NCBI RefSeq assembly: GCF_015353075.1
Contig: NZ_CP064189.1
Location: 248,001-312,000, forward strand
Length of the DNA: 64,000 bases
Direction: 5' to 3'
Source: Rhizobium sp. 007
GTDB taxonomy: Bacteria > Pseudomonadota > Alphaproteobacteria > Rhizobiales > Rhizobiaceae
Part shown: piece by piece, positions 42,474 through 53,600 of the stretch
How the letters are laid out: each line of letters opens with the position of its first letter
Numbering within the stretch: position 1 is the first letter of the stretch
Made by a program: the position numbers and the translations under genes
The notes under the pieces: generated by a model
Databases searched by the model: none
Seen by the model: the letters and a program-made list of their open reading frames with translations, nothing else
What the model was told of the DNA's origin: nothing

Positions 42474-42637
42474 TGTCGCGAGTGCCGGAGGCCGATGCTG
42501 ATTTGTCCTTCAAGTTCGGCGCTGAGAATAACCTGACCGGCGAATGGTTTGCGATAGATCGATTTGCCAATCAGAGGATCGTCTATTTGCTGCAAACCGA
42601 GATCTAAAATCCATTGCTCGAGAGACGGCCCTGTCAT
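42461..42637 (-). CDS. Small ORF (58 aa) overlapping the XRE-like gene
   Basis: A 58-codon frame MTGPSLEQWILDLGL to LRHSRQCLA, ending 13 bp inside the XRE-like gene. It might be a small coupled gene or the true N-terminus of that regulator now out of frame. Weak evidence. Confidence 0.35.
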   Translation of the reverse strand: MTGPSLEQWILDLGLQQIDDPLIGKSIYRKPFAGQVILSAELEGQISIGLRHSRQCLA

Positions 42638-42660
42638 TCGTCCTGCCGATTATTACTAGT

Positions 42661-43339
42661 GGGTATGGACCTCTCTAACCCAAACGGTTGTATTTTGGGA
42701 GCCCCTAAAGCGCCTAAAATGGAATCAATTTGGCGCATCGCTGACGCGAGCCCGCTCTATGCCTTCGGCACGAAGCCCGCTGAAAAGCGGTCTTCGCCCC
42801 TGCGGGTAACGATCGGTTGCGCAAGAGCCGCTGCGCCTCCTCCTCCTTGACTGCACCAATATGCCTCTAAATCCCGTTTACAGGCCGCTTCAAAATCAGC
42901 ATATTACCTGCCGGAAAATAGCAATCACGAGTTGGTGATGACAAGTCGCTAGCCCTTCTTGTCATGCACCGCGGGGGCCGTCCTGATCTATGAGGCAGGG
43001 CGGCCCTTTCCGCATCTGAAATGGCGGCCTGACGGCCGGCTCTGCCTTCCTGAAGGAGGGAAAGAGGGCGCCGCCCTCTCTCCCTCACAAGGGAAAAAAC
43101 GGTCTCCCCGTCCTTCCTCCCCTCGCCTTCGGCTCGCTCCGTGCAGGATCGACGCGGATCCGCATGCGCGGATTTTACGTCGCCCCTTCGGCTCATGCCT
43201 CGGGCGGGCGAACCCCCTCCGTTTTGTTCCCTTGCCTCCCTCTCTCCCGCTGCTCCGCGCGAACTCGGGGAGCAGGAGCGGGGCTCCTGCCCCTCGGGCA
43301 GACGCTAGACCGCTTCGCGGAAAGGAAAGGGCTAGAACA
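42661..43339. other. Non-coding leader with a GC-rich repeat
   Basis: No gene was recognised over about 680 bp. The part at 43065-43230 is a GC-rich block, roughly 80% alike (by eye) to 56640-56806, built of short inverted GC tracts. It directly precedes the plasmid-type genes at 43340, so it may be their transcribed leader. Open frames through it have no protein character. Confidence 0.55.
43065..43230 (+). repeat. GC-rich dispersed repeat, copy 1
   Basis: It shares with 56640-56806 the core GTGCAGGATCGACGCGGATC, the CGGTCTCCCCGTCCTTCCTC segment and the spacing between them. The repeat seems to be a dispersed plasmid sequence rather than an IS: there are no terminal repeats and no coding. 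Confidence 0.7.
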
Positions 43340-43795
43340 ATGATGCGCGTGAACACTGCTTACCTGCTGGACCCGGAGACCACGATTTTTAGGCCGGTGG
43401 AGCTTCCGGTCGATACGGGTATCCGGCTGATTTATGACTTGATCGGTTGCCGACTGCTTGAAGTCGTACGGTTTGACGAGCGGCACACGCTTTTCGTCGA
43501 TGAGGACGGATTGCGGGACGGGCTAACCGCCTTCACCATCTTTGAGGGTTTCCCGCAGCCAATCGCCGGCAAGATCGTGCTCGTGGGGGGCGATGGCAGC
43601 ACCCCGTACACCTCCCCCCTCATCAGCCTTGAAGATGCGGCCAAGCATTTCAAATGCTGCCGCCCGGTTCTGGACCCGGTGTTTGCCAAGGCCGATGAGA
43701 TTTCGGCCGGTGGCATCATCATCGCCGGAGCGCTCGCAGGCTTGCAATGCCGCATCGAGCGCCGCGCCCCTGTCCTTGTCGAAGGAGAGGCATGA
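43340..43795 (+). CDS. Plasmid-type hypothetical protein (151 aa)
   Basis: A 151-residue protein starting MMRVNTAYLLDPETTIFRPV. It has a mixed alpha/beta pattern (DTGIRLIYDLIGCRLLEVVR, HTLFVDEDGLRDGLTAFTIF) resembling the DUF3846-like proteins found on rhizobial plasmids; the family match is by impression only. It ends ATGA over the start of the next gene, so the pair is translationally coupled. No signal peptide. Confidence 0.6.
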   Translation: MMRVNTAYLLDPETTIFRPVELPVDTGIRLIYDLIGCRLLEVVRFDERHTLFVDEDGLRDGLTAFTIFEGFPQPIAGKIVLVGGDGSTPYTSPLISLEDAAKHFKCCRPVLDPVFAKADEISAGGIIIAGALAGLQCRIERRAPVLVEGEA

Positions 43796-44793
43796 TGAAA
43801 ATCGCAATACTCGAAAACAACATCCTCGCTATCGTCGCAGGAACCTTCGCCGCAACCATTGCGGCGGAGGACATCGAGGCGCAGTTTCACGCCCTCACCC
43901 ATTTTCCCGACCGGCGCACGAACGCCGAGCTTTCCGAGCTTGCGGAGCGGTTGAACCAGTTCGCCGCTTACATAACCGAGCTTTGGGACAAAGCCTGCAC
44001 TCCAATTCCGGAACCGGAAATTGAAGCTTTCGCCCGCCGTCACGTCGAATTGACGCGGCGCTATTGGGCGGCGGAAGGCCGTTGCATGAACTGGTTTATC
44101 ACCGGCCCCGCCCGCTTCCCCGTCGCGCGCAATGAAAAGCGTATGAAAATTGCCGACGCGCGCCGCGCCGACCTGAAGGCGCACGAGGCGATGGCCCGCA
44201 AGGCAGTGAAGCGGAAGGCGTTCCCGCATGGTGCAGATGATGAGCCGATCCGTTCCGGCGATCCGGTGGCCCTGCAGAGGATCATGACCCGTATCGAGGA
44301 GACGGCGCTTGCCATCGACCGGATGAAAGCCGCAAACGCGATCATTCGGCGGATGGAAAAGGACCTCGCCAGCGAAGAGGACATGATTGCCACCGTCGCC
44401 GCGAACACCGGACTTTCCGCCGAAACCGCAGCCAGCGGCATCAAACTAGCACCGTGGCAGTCCCGGCGCGGTTTCACCACGACCAACAGCCGTGCCGAGC
44501 TTCGCCGCCTGCAGCAGCGCCTTGCTGTCCTCGCAAGGATGAAGGAGCGCGGCACCCAAAGCCAGGAGGTCGAGACGAGCGCCGGAGCCGTCGAGATCAA
44601 GGAGAACGCCGATATCGCGCGTATCCAGTTGATCTTTCCCGGCAAGCCGGACGACCCGACGCGGCGCGTCCTGAAGGCGAACGGCTTCCGCTGGTCGCCG
44701 TCTCAAGGCGCTTGGCAACGGCACTTGAACGAGTCCGGACGCCACGCCGCCCAGCGCGTGTTGAAGACGATCAGCGGCGCCAACGCCGCCTGA
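43792..44793 (+). CDS. Plasmid-type hypothetical protein (333 aa)
   Basis: A 333-residue soluble, largely helical protein. The N-terminal two thirds are helical (DRMKAANAIIRRMEKDLASE). The C-terminal block IQLIFPGKPDDPTRRVLKAN followed by GFRWSPSQGAWQRHL is a recurrent module of plasmid anti-restriction or polyvalent proteins in Alphaproteobacteria. The start at MMKIAILEN overlaps the preceding stop by four bases. A role in plasmid establishment is possible but unproven. Confidence 0.7.
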   Translation: MMKIAILENNILAIVAGTFAATIAAEDIEAQFHALTHFPDRRTNAELSELAERLNQFAAYITELWDKACTPIPEPEIEAFARRHVELTRRYWAAEGRCMNWFITGPARFPVARNEKRMKIADARRADLKAHEAMARKAVKRKAFPHGADDEPIRSGDPVALQRIMTRIEETALAIDRMKAANAIIRRMEKDLASEEDMIATVAANTGLSAETAASGIKLAPWQSRRGFTTTNSRAELRRLQQRLAVLARMKERGTQSQEVETSAGAVEIKENADIARIQLIFPGKPDDPTRRVLKANGFRWSPSQGAWQRHLNESGRHAAQRVLKTISGANAA

Positions 44794-44826
44794 TCAACCG
44801 CCCCCATTCGAAGGAAGGACATTCCG

Positions 44827-45274
44827 ATGACCCAGGCAATCTATTTCGTCATGGAGTTTCATGGCACGGGCGACCCCTATTTCGGCGGAACCGCTGGCCG
44901 ATTGGGCGCTCTACAAGACCGAGGACGGCCGGCACGCTTTCATCAGCGCCGCCGACGCGCAGCGCCGGAAACTGGTCACGGCCTATTATCCGATCACGAC
45001 GGAGGCAGAACAGGCCGGAACCGCAGCGAGCACACGGAAAGGGCGGATTTCCGCTCTTCCAGCCAAGCTACGGCCCGACCTGCCAACCGGGCAGATTTCA
45101 TGGATTGTCGGCAACAAGCATGTCGGCGAGGACGATAGCGAACTTTCCGAGGATATGGCCGATAGGGCGAAACGGGCGGGTGCAACCGATGCTGACATGG
45201 TGGCGCAAATCGTCACCTATGCCCTTGCCTGCCACCGCGCCAATCAGGCGCTTGTCGCTCACTTCCGGCTGTAG
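44827..45274 (+). pseudogene. Plasmid-type hypothetical protein, probable frameshift near 44887
   Basis: The N-terminus MTQAIYFVMEFHGTGDPYFG begins at 44827 in one frame, while the body EPLADWALYKTEDGRHAFIS to the stop at 45274 is in another. A one-base change in GGCGGAACCG would join them into about 148 residues. Alternatively translation starts at 44861 and gives 137 residues. Co-directional with the two genes upstream and the one 8 bp downstream. Confidence 0.55.
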
Positions 45275-45282
45275 GTGCGGAC

Positions 45283-45513
45283 ATGCGACACGAGCGCCGT
45301 AGCGTCGAGGTTTTCGACATACCGTCAGGCATGGGCGGAAGCTTCACGGTTTCCATTGTGGAGGAGGTTGCCGCCGATAGAGTGCGGGTGCGCGTCTGGT
45401 ACGGACGCGCCACCGCGCAGGGCTGGGAGCCTTGGAAGGATTGGGACGGCTACACTTTCGAGGCGAAGCGAGCCGCCCTCACCAACCAGCGGACCATGGC
45501 GCTTTTCAAATAG
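45283..45513 (+). CDS. Small hypothetical protein (76 aa)
   Basis: A 76-residue protein (MRHERRSVEVFDIPSGMGGS, GRATAQGWEPWKDWDGYTFE) with a likely small beta-barrel pattern. It follows the previous frame by 8 bp and ends the plasmid-type operon. No family was recognised. Confidence 0.5.
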   Translation: MRHERRSVEVFDIPSGMGGSFTVSIVEEVAADRVRVRVWYGRATAQGWEPWKDWDGYTFEAKRAALTNQRTMALFK

Positions 45514-45555
45514 AACGAGGCCGCGCCGACGGCGCGACCTTCATCGAACAGGATG

Positions 45556-45625
45556 TGTCGCTTGGCAGGTAATCGTGAGAATGCGACCGTTCCCGTGAAG
45601 TTTGGCACTTAAATATGAGAATCGT
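45556..45625 (+). repeat. Isolated IS21-like terminus
   Basis: TGTCGCTTGGCAGGTAATCG with a second GGCACTTAA repeat about 45 bp inside resembles the left end of the 297-bp miniature elements at 33085 and 56807. No matching right end or transposase is nearby, so it is an orphan end. The rest of 45514-45884 shows nothing else. Confidence 0.6.
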
Positions 45626-45884
45626 AAAGGCAGATTCCCGTGCTTCAACGCCTTCTCGAAGGGATAAGGTTCTGTTTTCTTTGAAGTTGTAGGCCGACTC
45701 CCAAAGTGCTTGACCATCATACACGCCGCAGCCGAATCTCAGTTTAAATGGAAACGGAGGGATATCGTCCGGGCTCTGTAACGCGCCGTGACCAGCGGAA
45801 TGCACGCTTCACAACCAAACGCGTCACCTATCTCGTTCGCGAATACAAGCTGAGATCACGCTAGATCGGCTCCGGGATCGTGGG

Positions 45885-46112
45885 ATGTTGACAAAAAAGG
45901 AGGCGGCTGCCCACCTCAATATCCATGAACATACTCTCGCCAGATGGGCTGAACACGGCCTCGTCACCAGCCATGCCTACAACGGGCACTACTACCTGTA
46001 CGAGCTTCCGAAGACATATTTACCGCAAAAGCAATGCAGTCGATGGAACCAGCTCATCGATCGCGTCGCCGCGCATAAGCAAAATGCCAGACACGCCAAA
46101 ACCTTCAACTGA
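45885..46112 (+). CDS. MerR/HTH_17-like small protein (75 aa), likely recombinase-associated remnant
   Basis: A 75-residue protein starting MLTKKEAAAHLNIHEHTLAR and WAEHGLVTSHAYNGHYYLYE, the excisionase-type winged HTH that also forms the tail of some rhizobial recombinase proteins. No catalytic recombinase part is seen upstream. It is followed within 35 bp by a broken IS66 copy. It may be a detached C-terminal domain or a small stand-alone regulator. Confidence 0.5.
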   Translation: MLTKKEAAAHLNIHEHTLARWAEHGLVTSHAYNGHYYLYELPKTYLPQKQCSRWNQLIDRVAAHKQNARHAKTFN

Positions 46113-46146
46113 ATGCGAAAGAGAGATGCAGTATGAATGCAGATCG

Positions 46147-46891
46147 TTGTAGATCAGCACTATTCCGGTGCCATCCCATACCAGGATTTTTAGGCGATCC
46201 CCGCGCTTCGACCGGAAGATCACCGTCGCCCCGGAATGCGGATCGAGCTTCAACTCGGTTTGCACCATCAATGCCAGCGCCTGATGACCACAGCGGAAGT
46301 CCACCGGCCTCGTCGCGATCAAGATCGGTAATCGTTGGCCCGCGACGATCATGCCATCCCTCGCATCGCCCGCACCAGAGCCGCAACCCGATCAACCGGC
46401 ACATCGCCGGGAACCCTCACCACAAGGTCTACGCCTATTTCTACCGTCATGGTCCCCGAAGTGATCTCGACCGTCTCCGGGATCGGCGAACATCGGTAGC
46501 AATCTTCGGCTCCGTCATAATCAAGTGGCACAAAGGCAGGCTCGAATGGGCCGCTATTCTCGCAAGGCACGCCAGCCATCAGCTCCGCAGGCAGCGCCAG
46601 AAGACCCTGACGTGCCTGCCGTCGCCAGTCCGAAAGCTGATGCGCAATGAGATCATGACGACGCGCAACATCAACAACCCGAGCACCAGGCTGAAGGCTT
46701 TCCGCTACAATTCGCGCCTTCAGATCATTGGGCCATCGCCGGTTTCCCCGACGAGGCTCGACAACTTCGCATCGCCCAACAAACCCGTGACCATCCGCCA
46801 TGCCAAATCTCCAGCTCTTGCCGAAAATCTTCTGACAGAAACCTCAACGTTCAGAAACACGCGGAATCAATGGGATGCAGGCGGCGCATAC
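46147..46891 (-). mobile_element. Damaged IS66 remnant (tnpB fragment and tnpA)
   Basis: It matches about 745 bp of the intact IS66 at 39456-40203, including the right terminal repeat ending at 46891. tnpC and the left end are absent, tnpB is cut after about 70 codons, and tnpA carries small deletions in its middle (near 46490 and 46523). Not mobile. Confidence 0.9.
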
Positions 46892-47310
46892 GCATTAGGC
46901 CCTTTTCAGCATTTTGAATGCCCCGCACCGGCAACACCAGCGAACCACCCAAAGGATGACCTCGCCCTCAAAATTGCGACACTTGAAATCGCTCATTAAA
47001 GGGCCGCTGAAAATCGTCACCGCCCATTCCAGCATCATTGTTTTTGCGACAGGGCCCGAAGCTCTACTCCCCCTTGATCATTTATCCTCACGCCATTTCG
47101 GACAAAGTCGCGCCGAACAAATTCCACGAAGCTCCTCGTTGCCAATCTGCACGCACTCGCCATCGCCGTCATGGACAGGATTCCACCCCCGGGAAAGCGG
47201 AACTTAAGAGCCGGCCAACACGTGCACAGTTTTGTTTGATGTTGAACAATGTCGAACATGCGACATGGCAACCTTGGAAGTCATGTTGTTGTTTATAAAT
47301 CGTTTTTCGT
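46892..47310. other. 419-bp intergenic region before the NRPS cluster
   Basis: No gene was recognised. A minus-strand frame at 47035-47271 has no known features. The last 60 bp before 47311 are AT-rich and may hold the NRPS promoter. No nod box and no sigma-54 site was found here. Confidence 0.5.
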
Positions 47311-47658
47311 TTGGCGCACTATATGCAGGGGTTCATCGCAAAGGGATTGAGAGAAAGTTTCTCGCAAGCTGCTTGTGAATGTCTATTTAGACCTCTGGCA
47401 ACGACCAGTGGACCAGCCGAAGAGAAGGTCAGAAAATGTAAGGTTCCGCAAAACTCATCCAGAATGACAGCGTCGCAATCGAGCGAGGCTGGCGCGTTTG
47501 TGCCTGTCTACGATCCATTCAACGGTGTGCTCAATACTGGGCCATGCTGTTCGTACGAGCGCCGGACATGCCTGCCCCTCGGCGGGCTTGCTCGGCGTCT
47601 ACCATGGCCTGGAACAAGAGCTGGAACGCCAGGCCACTACAGGAAATTTCCTTCGTTA

Positions 47659-50600
47659 ATGCAGTTTGGAAAACGCACTCTTATGGACAGCTTACATCCC
47701 GCTTCTCCGAAAGTATTTGTATCTGTTGTTTCCCGCTTTGGCCAATCGGCAAAAGAATGCCCCGCCCGTCCCGCCGTGTATTTCGGCGAAGATTACCTGA
47801 CGTATGGCGAACTGGACGATCTCACCAGTCGACTTGCCGCCGCGCTTGGCGTTCATGGCTGCACACGGGGCATCGCAGTGGCTGTGTTGATGCCGCGTGG
47901 CCCAGCGCTGCTTGCTTGTATGCTAGCGATATTTCGGCTGCGCGCCGTCTACGTACCCCTGGACACGACATGCCCCACCGATCGGCTGCGGGGCATGGTT
48001 GAGCGTAGCGAATGCGCCATCCTGGTTACCGCTCCAGACGATTTGGAGCTTGCGCAAGCAATTGCGGGAACCGCTTCGGTCGTCAATGCCGGCCTAGCCA
48101 CTTCGATACCCGCCTCGGCCACAACATTCCTTGATGTGAAGCCGGGTGATGCTGCCTATGTCATTTTCACGTCCGGAACCACCGGCGGACCAAAGGGCGC
48201 GGTGCTCACACATGCCGCGTTGGCCAACCACCTCAATGCCAAAATTGCGGATCTCAGCCTTTGTGCGACCGACCGCGTTGCTCAAACGGCTTCCCACTGC
48301 TTCGACATATCACTCTGGCAATTCTTGGCAGGCCTATTGGTGGGTGGAGCCATCGACATTTTGTCTTCCGCTGTTATTGCGGATCCTCGCCAATTATCAA
48401 AAACTTTGCACGATCGGAGGATCACGGTAATTCAGTTCGTGCCATCGCTCCTGCGTGCCTATCTCGTTGCCACAGAAGGCGAGAGCACACCTCAGTTTGA
48501 GAACCTGCGCTGCATCTCAACTGTTGGCGAACCGCTGTCACCCGATCTATGTCGCAAATGGCTGACGCACCATCAGAAAGTTCCCATCCTCAATCATTAT
48601 GGCCCAACGGAGTGCGGCGACGGCGTCACGCACCACTTGGTGACACAGCCGCCAGCCGCCAATGAAACTTACGTACCGATCGGCCGACCTATTCCCGGGC
48701 TTCGTGTCTACCTTGTCAGGCCGGACAGTGATCCTCTGAAACTTGCATCGAGAGGGGAAGTTGGGGAGCTATGTGTCAGCGGTGCTGGCGTCGCTCGGGG
48801 TTACATCAATGACCCGGAACGCACTGCGGCGGTTTTCGTGGCGAATCCGTTCGACGACACGCCGAGCCACAGCCGTTTGTATCGGACCGGTGATTTGGCT
48901 CGCATGCGGCCCGATGGTTTGCTTGAGTGCCTTGGCCGAGCGGATCGGCAGGTCAAGGTGCGGGGCTACCGTGTCGAATTGGGAGAAATTGAAACTGTTC
49001 TCAACAGCCATCATGGCGTGATGGGAAGCGCTGTAGTCCTGCATCGAAGCCAACATCGACGGGCGAAACTCACCGCCCGTGCAAAACTGGGGTGGGAAAG
49101 TTGCGGTGAAAATGCATCAGCCGTCGATGCAGATCTTGTGCCGCCCCGCCTGATTGCCTTCGTCGCTTTGCGCGATCACTGCACTTTGAGAGATCTGCAA
49201 GAGCATCTGGGCCGATACTTGGCGCCGTACATGATGCCGGATCAAATTTTTGAAGTGCCGACGCTCCCACTCAATGCAAACGGCAAGCTCGACTACGGCC
49301 GCCTGCCGATTCCAGATGGAATGCGCCCGCTGTCCGATGTTGCCTTCGTATCGCCACGATCAGAAATCGAACGACAGCTTGCGAACCTTTGGGAGCAGAT
49401 CCTGTGCGTGGCTCCTGTCGGCCTCGACGACGCCTTCATCGATTTGGGAGGCGATTCGCTGCGAATGATGTTGCTCGCTAATCGGGTTCACCGCCTTTTT
49501 GGTCGCCAGATACAGCCGGGCCAACTTCACCGTTCAACGGTCCGGGAGTTGGCGCGGACGATCGAGCAGGGCGCCGAGACACAGTTGCCTCCCATTATCC
49601 GCATTCCTGAGGCGGCGACGAAAGTGGTGCCGCCAACATATCTTCAAACTCACCTGTGGTTCCTCTGGAAGCTCGACCCCCAGGCGCGAAACTACGAGCT
49701 TCGGACGGTCGTCAATCTTGAGGGTTTCTTGGATCGCGGTGCATTCGAGGCGGCCTGGACTGATTTACTCCATCGTTTTGACACGCTGCGGGTGAGATTC
49801 CTGGAGAAAGATGGCCATCCCCTGATGGCCTTTGACGGGCCGCTACCTCGACTAGAGTACCAAGATCTCTCGTCGTTGCCTTCAATGACTCAAGCCGAGC
49901 ACGTCGCGGCAATTCAGCGGCAACACAGCGCGCAACCGTTCGATTTGGCGACTGGCCCACTTCTTCGGACCGCCCTCGTTCGTAGGAACGAGCGCCGACA
50001 CGAGCTATACCTAACTACCCATGAGATCATCATGGACGCATGGTCGCTTTCGGTGTTGGCGCGCGATCTGCGACGCCTCTACGAGAGTCATACGGTTGGC
50101 CAGGCCGCAGCTTCGCCAGCAACGCCCGAAATTGGCCTCGGCGACTACGCTCTGTGGGAAGCAAAAAATCTCACCCCTGATCGCTACAATGTTCAAGGGA
50201 CATACTGGCAGCAGATGTTAAGCGGAGAATTACCGGTCCTCGAGCTGTCAAGCGATCACAAACGCCCCCGACACCTCACATATGCCAGCCACGCCCAAGG
50301 GCTAGCATTGGATGCGGGCGTGACGGCCGCGCTTCGTCGTGTGGCTGCTGACAACCGGTCAACATTATTCGCAACACTTCTGGCAGGGTTTGCGATCGTG
50401 CTGGCGCAATATGCCGGACAGGACGAGGTCGTAGTGGGCGCGCCTCACGTAGTCAGGCAGCGCCCTGGTACCGAGCAGCTTCTTGGCTTTTTCCTCAATA
50501 TGCTGCCGCTGCGGCTGAAAATCGACGACACGGAAACCTTCAATACGTTGGTAAAGGGGGTACAGGAAACTGTTTCGGATGCCATCTCACATGGTGACTA

Positions 50601-53600
50601 TCCGTTCGGGCGGATGCTGGAGACCCTTAACATTGCACGACGCAGCAACATATCACCGGTCTTTCAGGTCATGTTCAACATGTACTCGGAGCAACCGGAG
50701 GAAGTACACGGAGACGGCGGAAGACTGACCATCACCATCCGTGAACTGGAGCTGGGTTACGCCAAGTACGATCTGATACTCTACGCGCAGGAGGAAGGGG
50801 ACGGCGTCTATCTTCAACTGACGTATTGCAAAGAGGTCCTCGAGGCACCTCAAGCCGAGCGGATCCTGCGCAATTTGGAACACACGTTGAAGCATTGCGT
50901 CGCAGCGCCCGACGCACCGCTCAGTTCTCTCGGACTATTGCACGAGAATGAAGTGCGATTTCTTGCGTCCTTCAACGACACCAGCCGCGATTTCGGTTGC
51001 AAGGCAACCTTACGTGAACTGTTCGAGGCCCAGGTGCAACGCACTCCAGAACACACCGCCTTTTTCTGGAACGGAGGCCGAATTTCCTACGCTGAACTGA
51101 ACGACTCGGTCGACCGTGTTGCCAATGGGTTGGCTGGTCTGGGTGCACGCGCAGGTGATCGAATAGCAATCGCGACAGATAGGGGAATTGCAACGCTGGT
51201 GGCGCTCCTTGCTTGCGTGAAGGTGCATGCCGCATATGTCTGCTTAGGGCCTGAGTTGCCGCAAGCTCGCGCTGTTCACATCTTACGGGCAACATCCCCG
51301 AAGGTCCTGCTGACCGACAGCGAAGTTCATGCTTCCTGGGCATGCTACGAAAACTCGCCATGCCAGGTGGTTTCACTGAATTCCCTCTCAGGAACCGCTG
51401 CGATAGGGGGGGTGCCTCATCCGGTCTTGCCTCATGATGTCCTCCACATCGTCTTCACGTCAGGAACGGCCGGGGAGCCGAAAGGAGTGCGCGTCCCGGC
51501 GTCGGCGTGCCTGAACCGTTTGCACTGGATGTGGTCAGAGTTGCCGTTCCTTGCCGGTGACGTTGCAGTGGTCCAGAAGTCCGCAACGCTTGTCGCAAGC
51601 ACTTGGGAAATTTTCGGTCCGTTGCTGCAGGGGGTTCCCGCTTATTTGCTGTCCCGAGAGGAGCTTGTCATCCCAGAACGGCTGCTGTCCGTGCTTGAAA
51701 ACCATAAGATCAGTCATCTCCTCGCCGCCCCACCCATCTTGGATGCACTGATCATGGCGCGCTCGACCGGCGGTCCGTCGGCAAGTGCGCTTCGGCTGGT
51801 TGCTAGCAGCACTCAGGCACTGCCGCCTGACCTCGTCAAGCGCTTTACGCTCGCGTTTCCAGCCACAAATCTCTTTAATTTCTATGGCTCGACCGAGTGC
51901 AGTTCCAATGCCGCCTGGCACCAAGTGGATTATTCACGTCCGCTTGATTCAAGTAATGTTCCTATAGGTCGACCGATTGCAAATGTGCAATTGACCGTGC
52001 GAAGCAAGAAGCTGGAACTTATGCCGCGCGGCGCGCTGGGTGAGTTGTGTGTCACAGGTGCATGCCTGAGTCTTGGGTATCTCGATAAGATAGAGCAACC
52101 GGCAACTCGGTTCGAAATGATGCAAGGCGGCCAGTTGCTCTACCGGACTGGTGATCTTGCCAGATTCCGGGAGGATGGGACGCTGGAGCTTCATGGCCGC
52201 GACGATGACCAAGTCAAGGTGAACGGTTACCGCGTCGAACTCGACGAGGTCGCGCATGCGCTCCGATCGCACCCCGCCGTAAGCGATGCCGGGGTCGCGT
52301 TGCATGCCATGCCGGATCGGGGCGGCTTGCTGGTGGGCTATGTGGTCAGCACTGCAGATCTCCTCGATGAGGCCGACCTTCTGGCATTCACACGGGAAAC
52401 ACTTCCAACATACATGGTGCCAGCGCGCATTATGCGCATTGATGAACTGCCTCGCAATCCAGGTGGCAAATTGGACCGTCGCGCCTTACCACTGCCAACT
52501 GCGATGTCCACCGGCAAAGGAAGGAGACCGCAAACGGTAACCGAGGCAGCCCTCGCAAATCTTTGGGAGCGTCTGTTGGGTTGCGAAGAGGTTTCAGCTG
52601 AGGACGAGTTCTTCGCTCTTGGGGGAACTTCGATCCTAAGTGTGCGATGCGTGTCCGACGCCAGCCTTCGTGGCTTGCGCTTCACCGTCGGCGAACTCTA
52701 CGATAACCCTCGACTGGCCGACCTGGCGAGTCTCATTGACGCACACGGGGATGCTCTGCCCAATGAGACTACATTCGATCGCATCAAATCCGAGAATGTG
52801 GCCCCGCCTTTTTCCCCCACCATGCGTTTCTTCAGCCAGCACATGGGCTACGATGAGCACTTCAATTTGTACGGCCTGTGGAAATTCAGCGCAGGAGAGC
52901 TTAATGGAACGCTCTTATCGCAAGCCGTTGCCACGCTGGGTGATGAGCATCCCATGCTTCGTACCCGGCTCGTTCGCTCAGACGGGACTCCGGCGCGCAC
53001 GCTCCCGACCGACGACCCGCTGTCGCTAGAACGTATCACACTCCCCGCCGATTTGCCGGAAATGTGGGAACAGATCGTGTCAGAAAAAACCGAACAGGCA
53101 CAGTATGCCTTCCGGTTCGACGGTCGCACCCCCCTCCTCAGGGTGTTGCTATTCGAGGGGGGCCAACCGCAGACACAGCGAAGCTGGCTATTCATTGTCG
53201 TGCATCACTTCCTTACAGACGGCTACGGTTTTCGTCTTTTAATTGGGGAACTGGAACGACTCTATAGGACTGCGGCGGCTGGCCTAGAGGTCAAGCCAAC
53301 CGCCCTCACAGGACACGCCAGCATAGCCAATTGGCTTAACCTCCTTCGCAATCATGCGATAGATCATGCCGAGGAAGAGCTTGAATACTGGGAAACCCGA
53401 CCTTGGGCAGCATTAATGCCCTCCGATTCGCCACTGGCTCTAGCGGCGGCGCGTTCTGGAGGAGACCCAACCCCATCCGATCCTGTCGGCGCGCGTCGCA
53501 TGCAGGCGTTGTTGCGGGCCGGCGAAGTGGACAACGACGAATTCTTGCGGTTGTGTGAATCCCAAGGGACTCGATTTCTCAGCATCCCTCAAGTGGAAAC

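Noticed and set aside
42959..43339. Upstream extension of the 43340 gene through the GC-rich repeat
   Set aside because: The translation is low-complexity and the repeat recurs elsewhere without a conserved frame; the ATG at 43340 fits better.
47035..47271. Minus-strand 78-codon frame before the NRPS
   Set aside because: No recognisable domain or ribosome site; may be a remnant but cannot be supported.
46892..47310. Nod box or NifA/RpoN site upstream of the NRPS
   Set aside because: No 47-bp nod-box match and no TGGCAC-N5-TTGC; the TGGCAACCTTGG string lacks the -12 element.
47464..47658. Possible MbtH-like small protein encoded ahead of the NRPS
   Set aside because: I looked for the MbtH pattern (NPFDD, SLWP, GW) in all three frames and found only a chance YDPFN; not supported.
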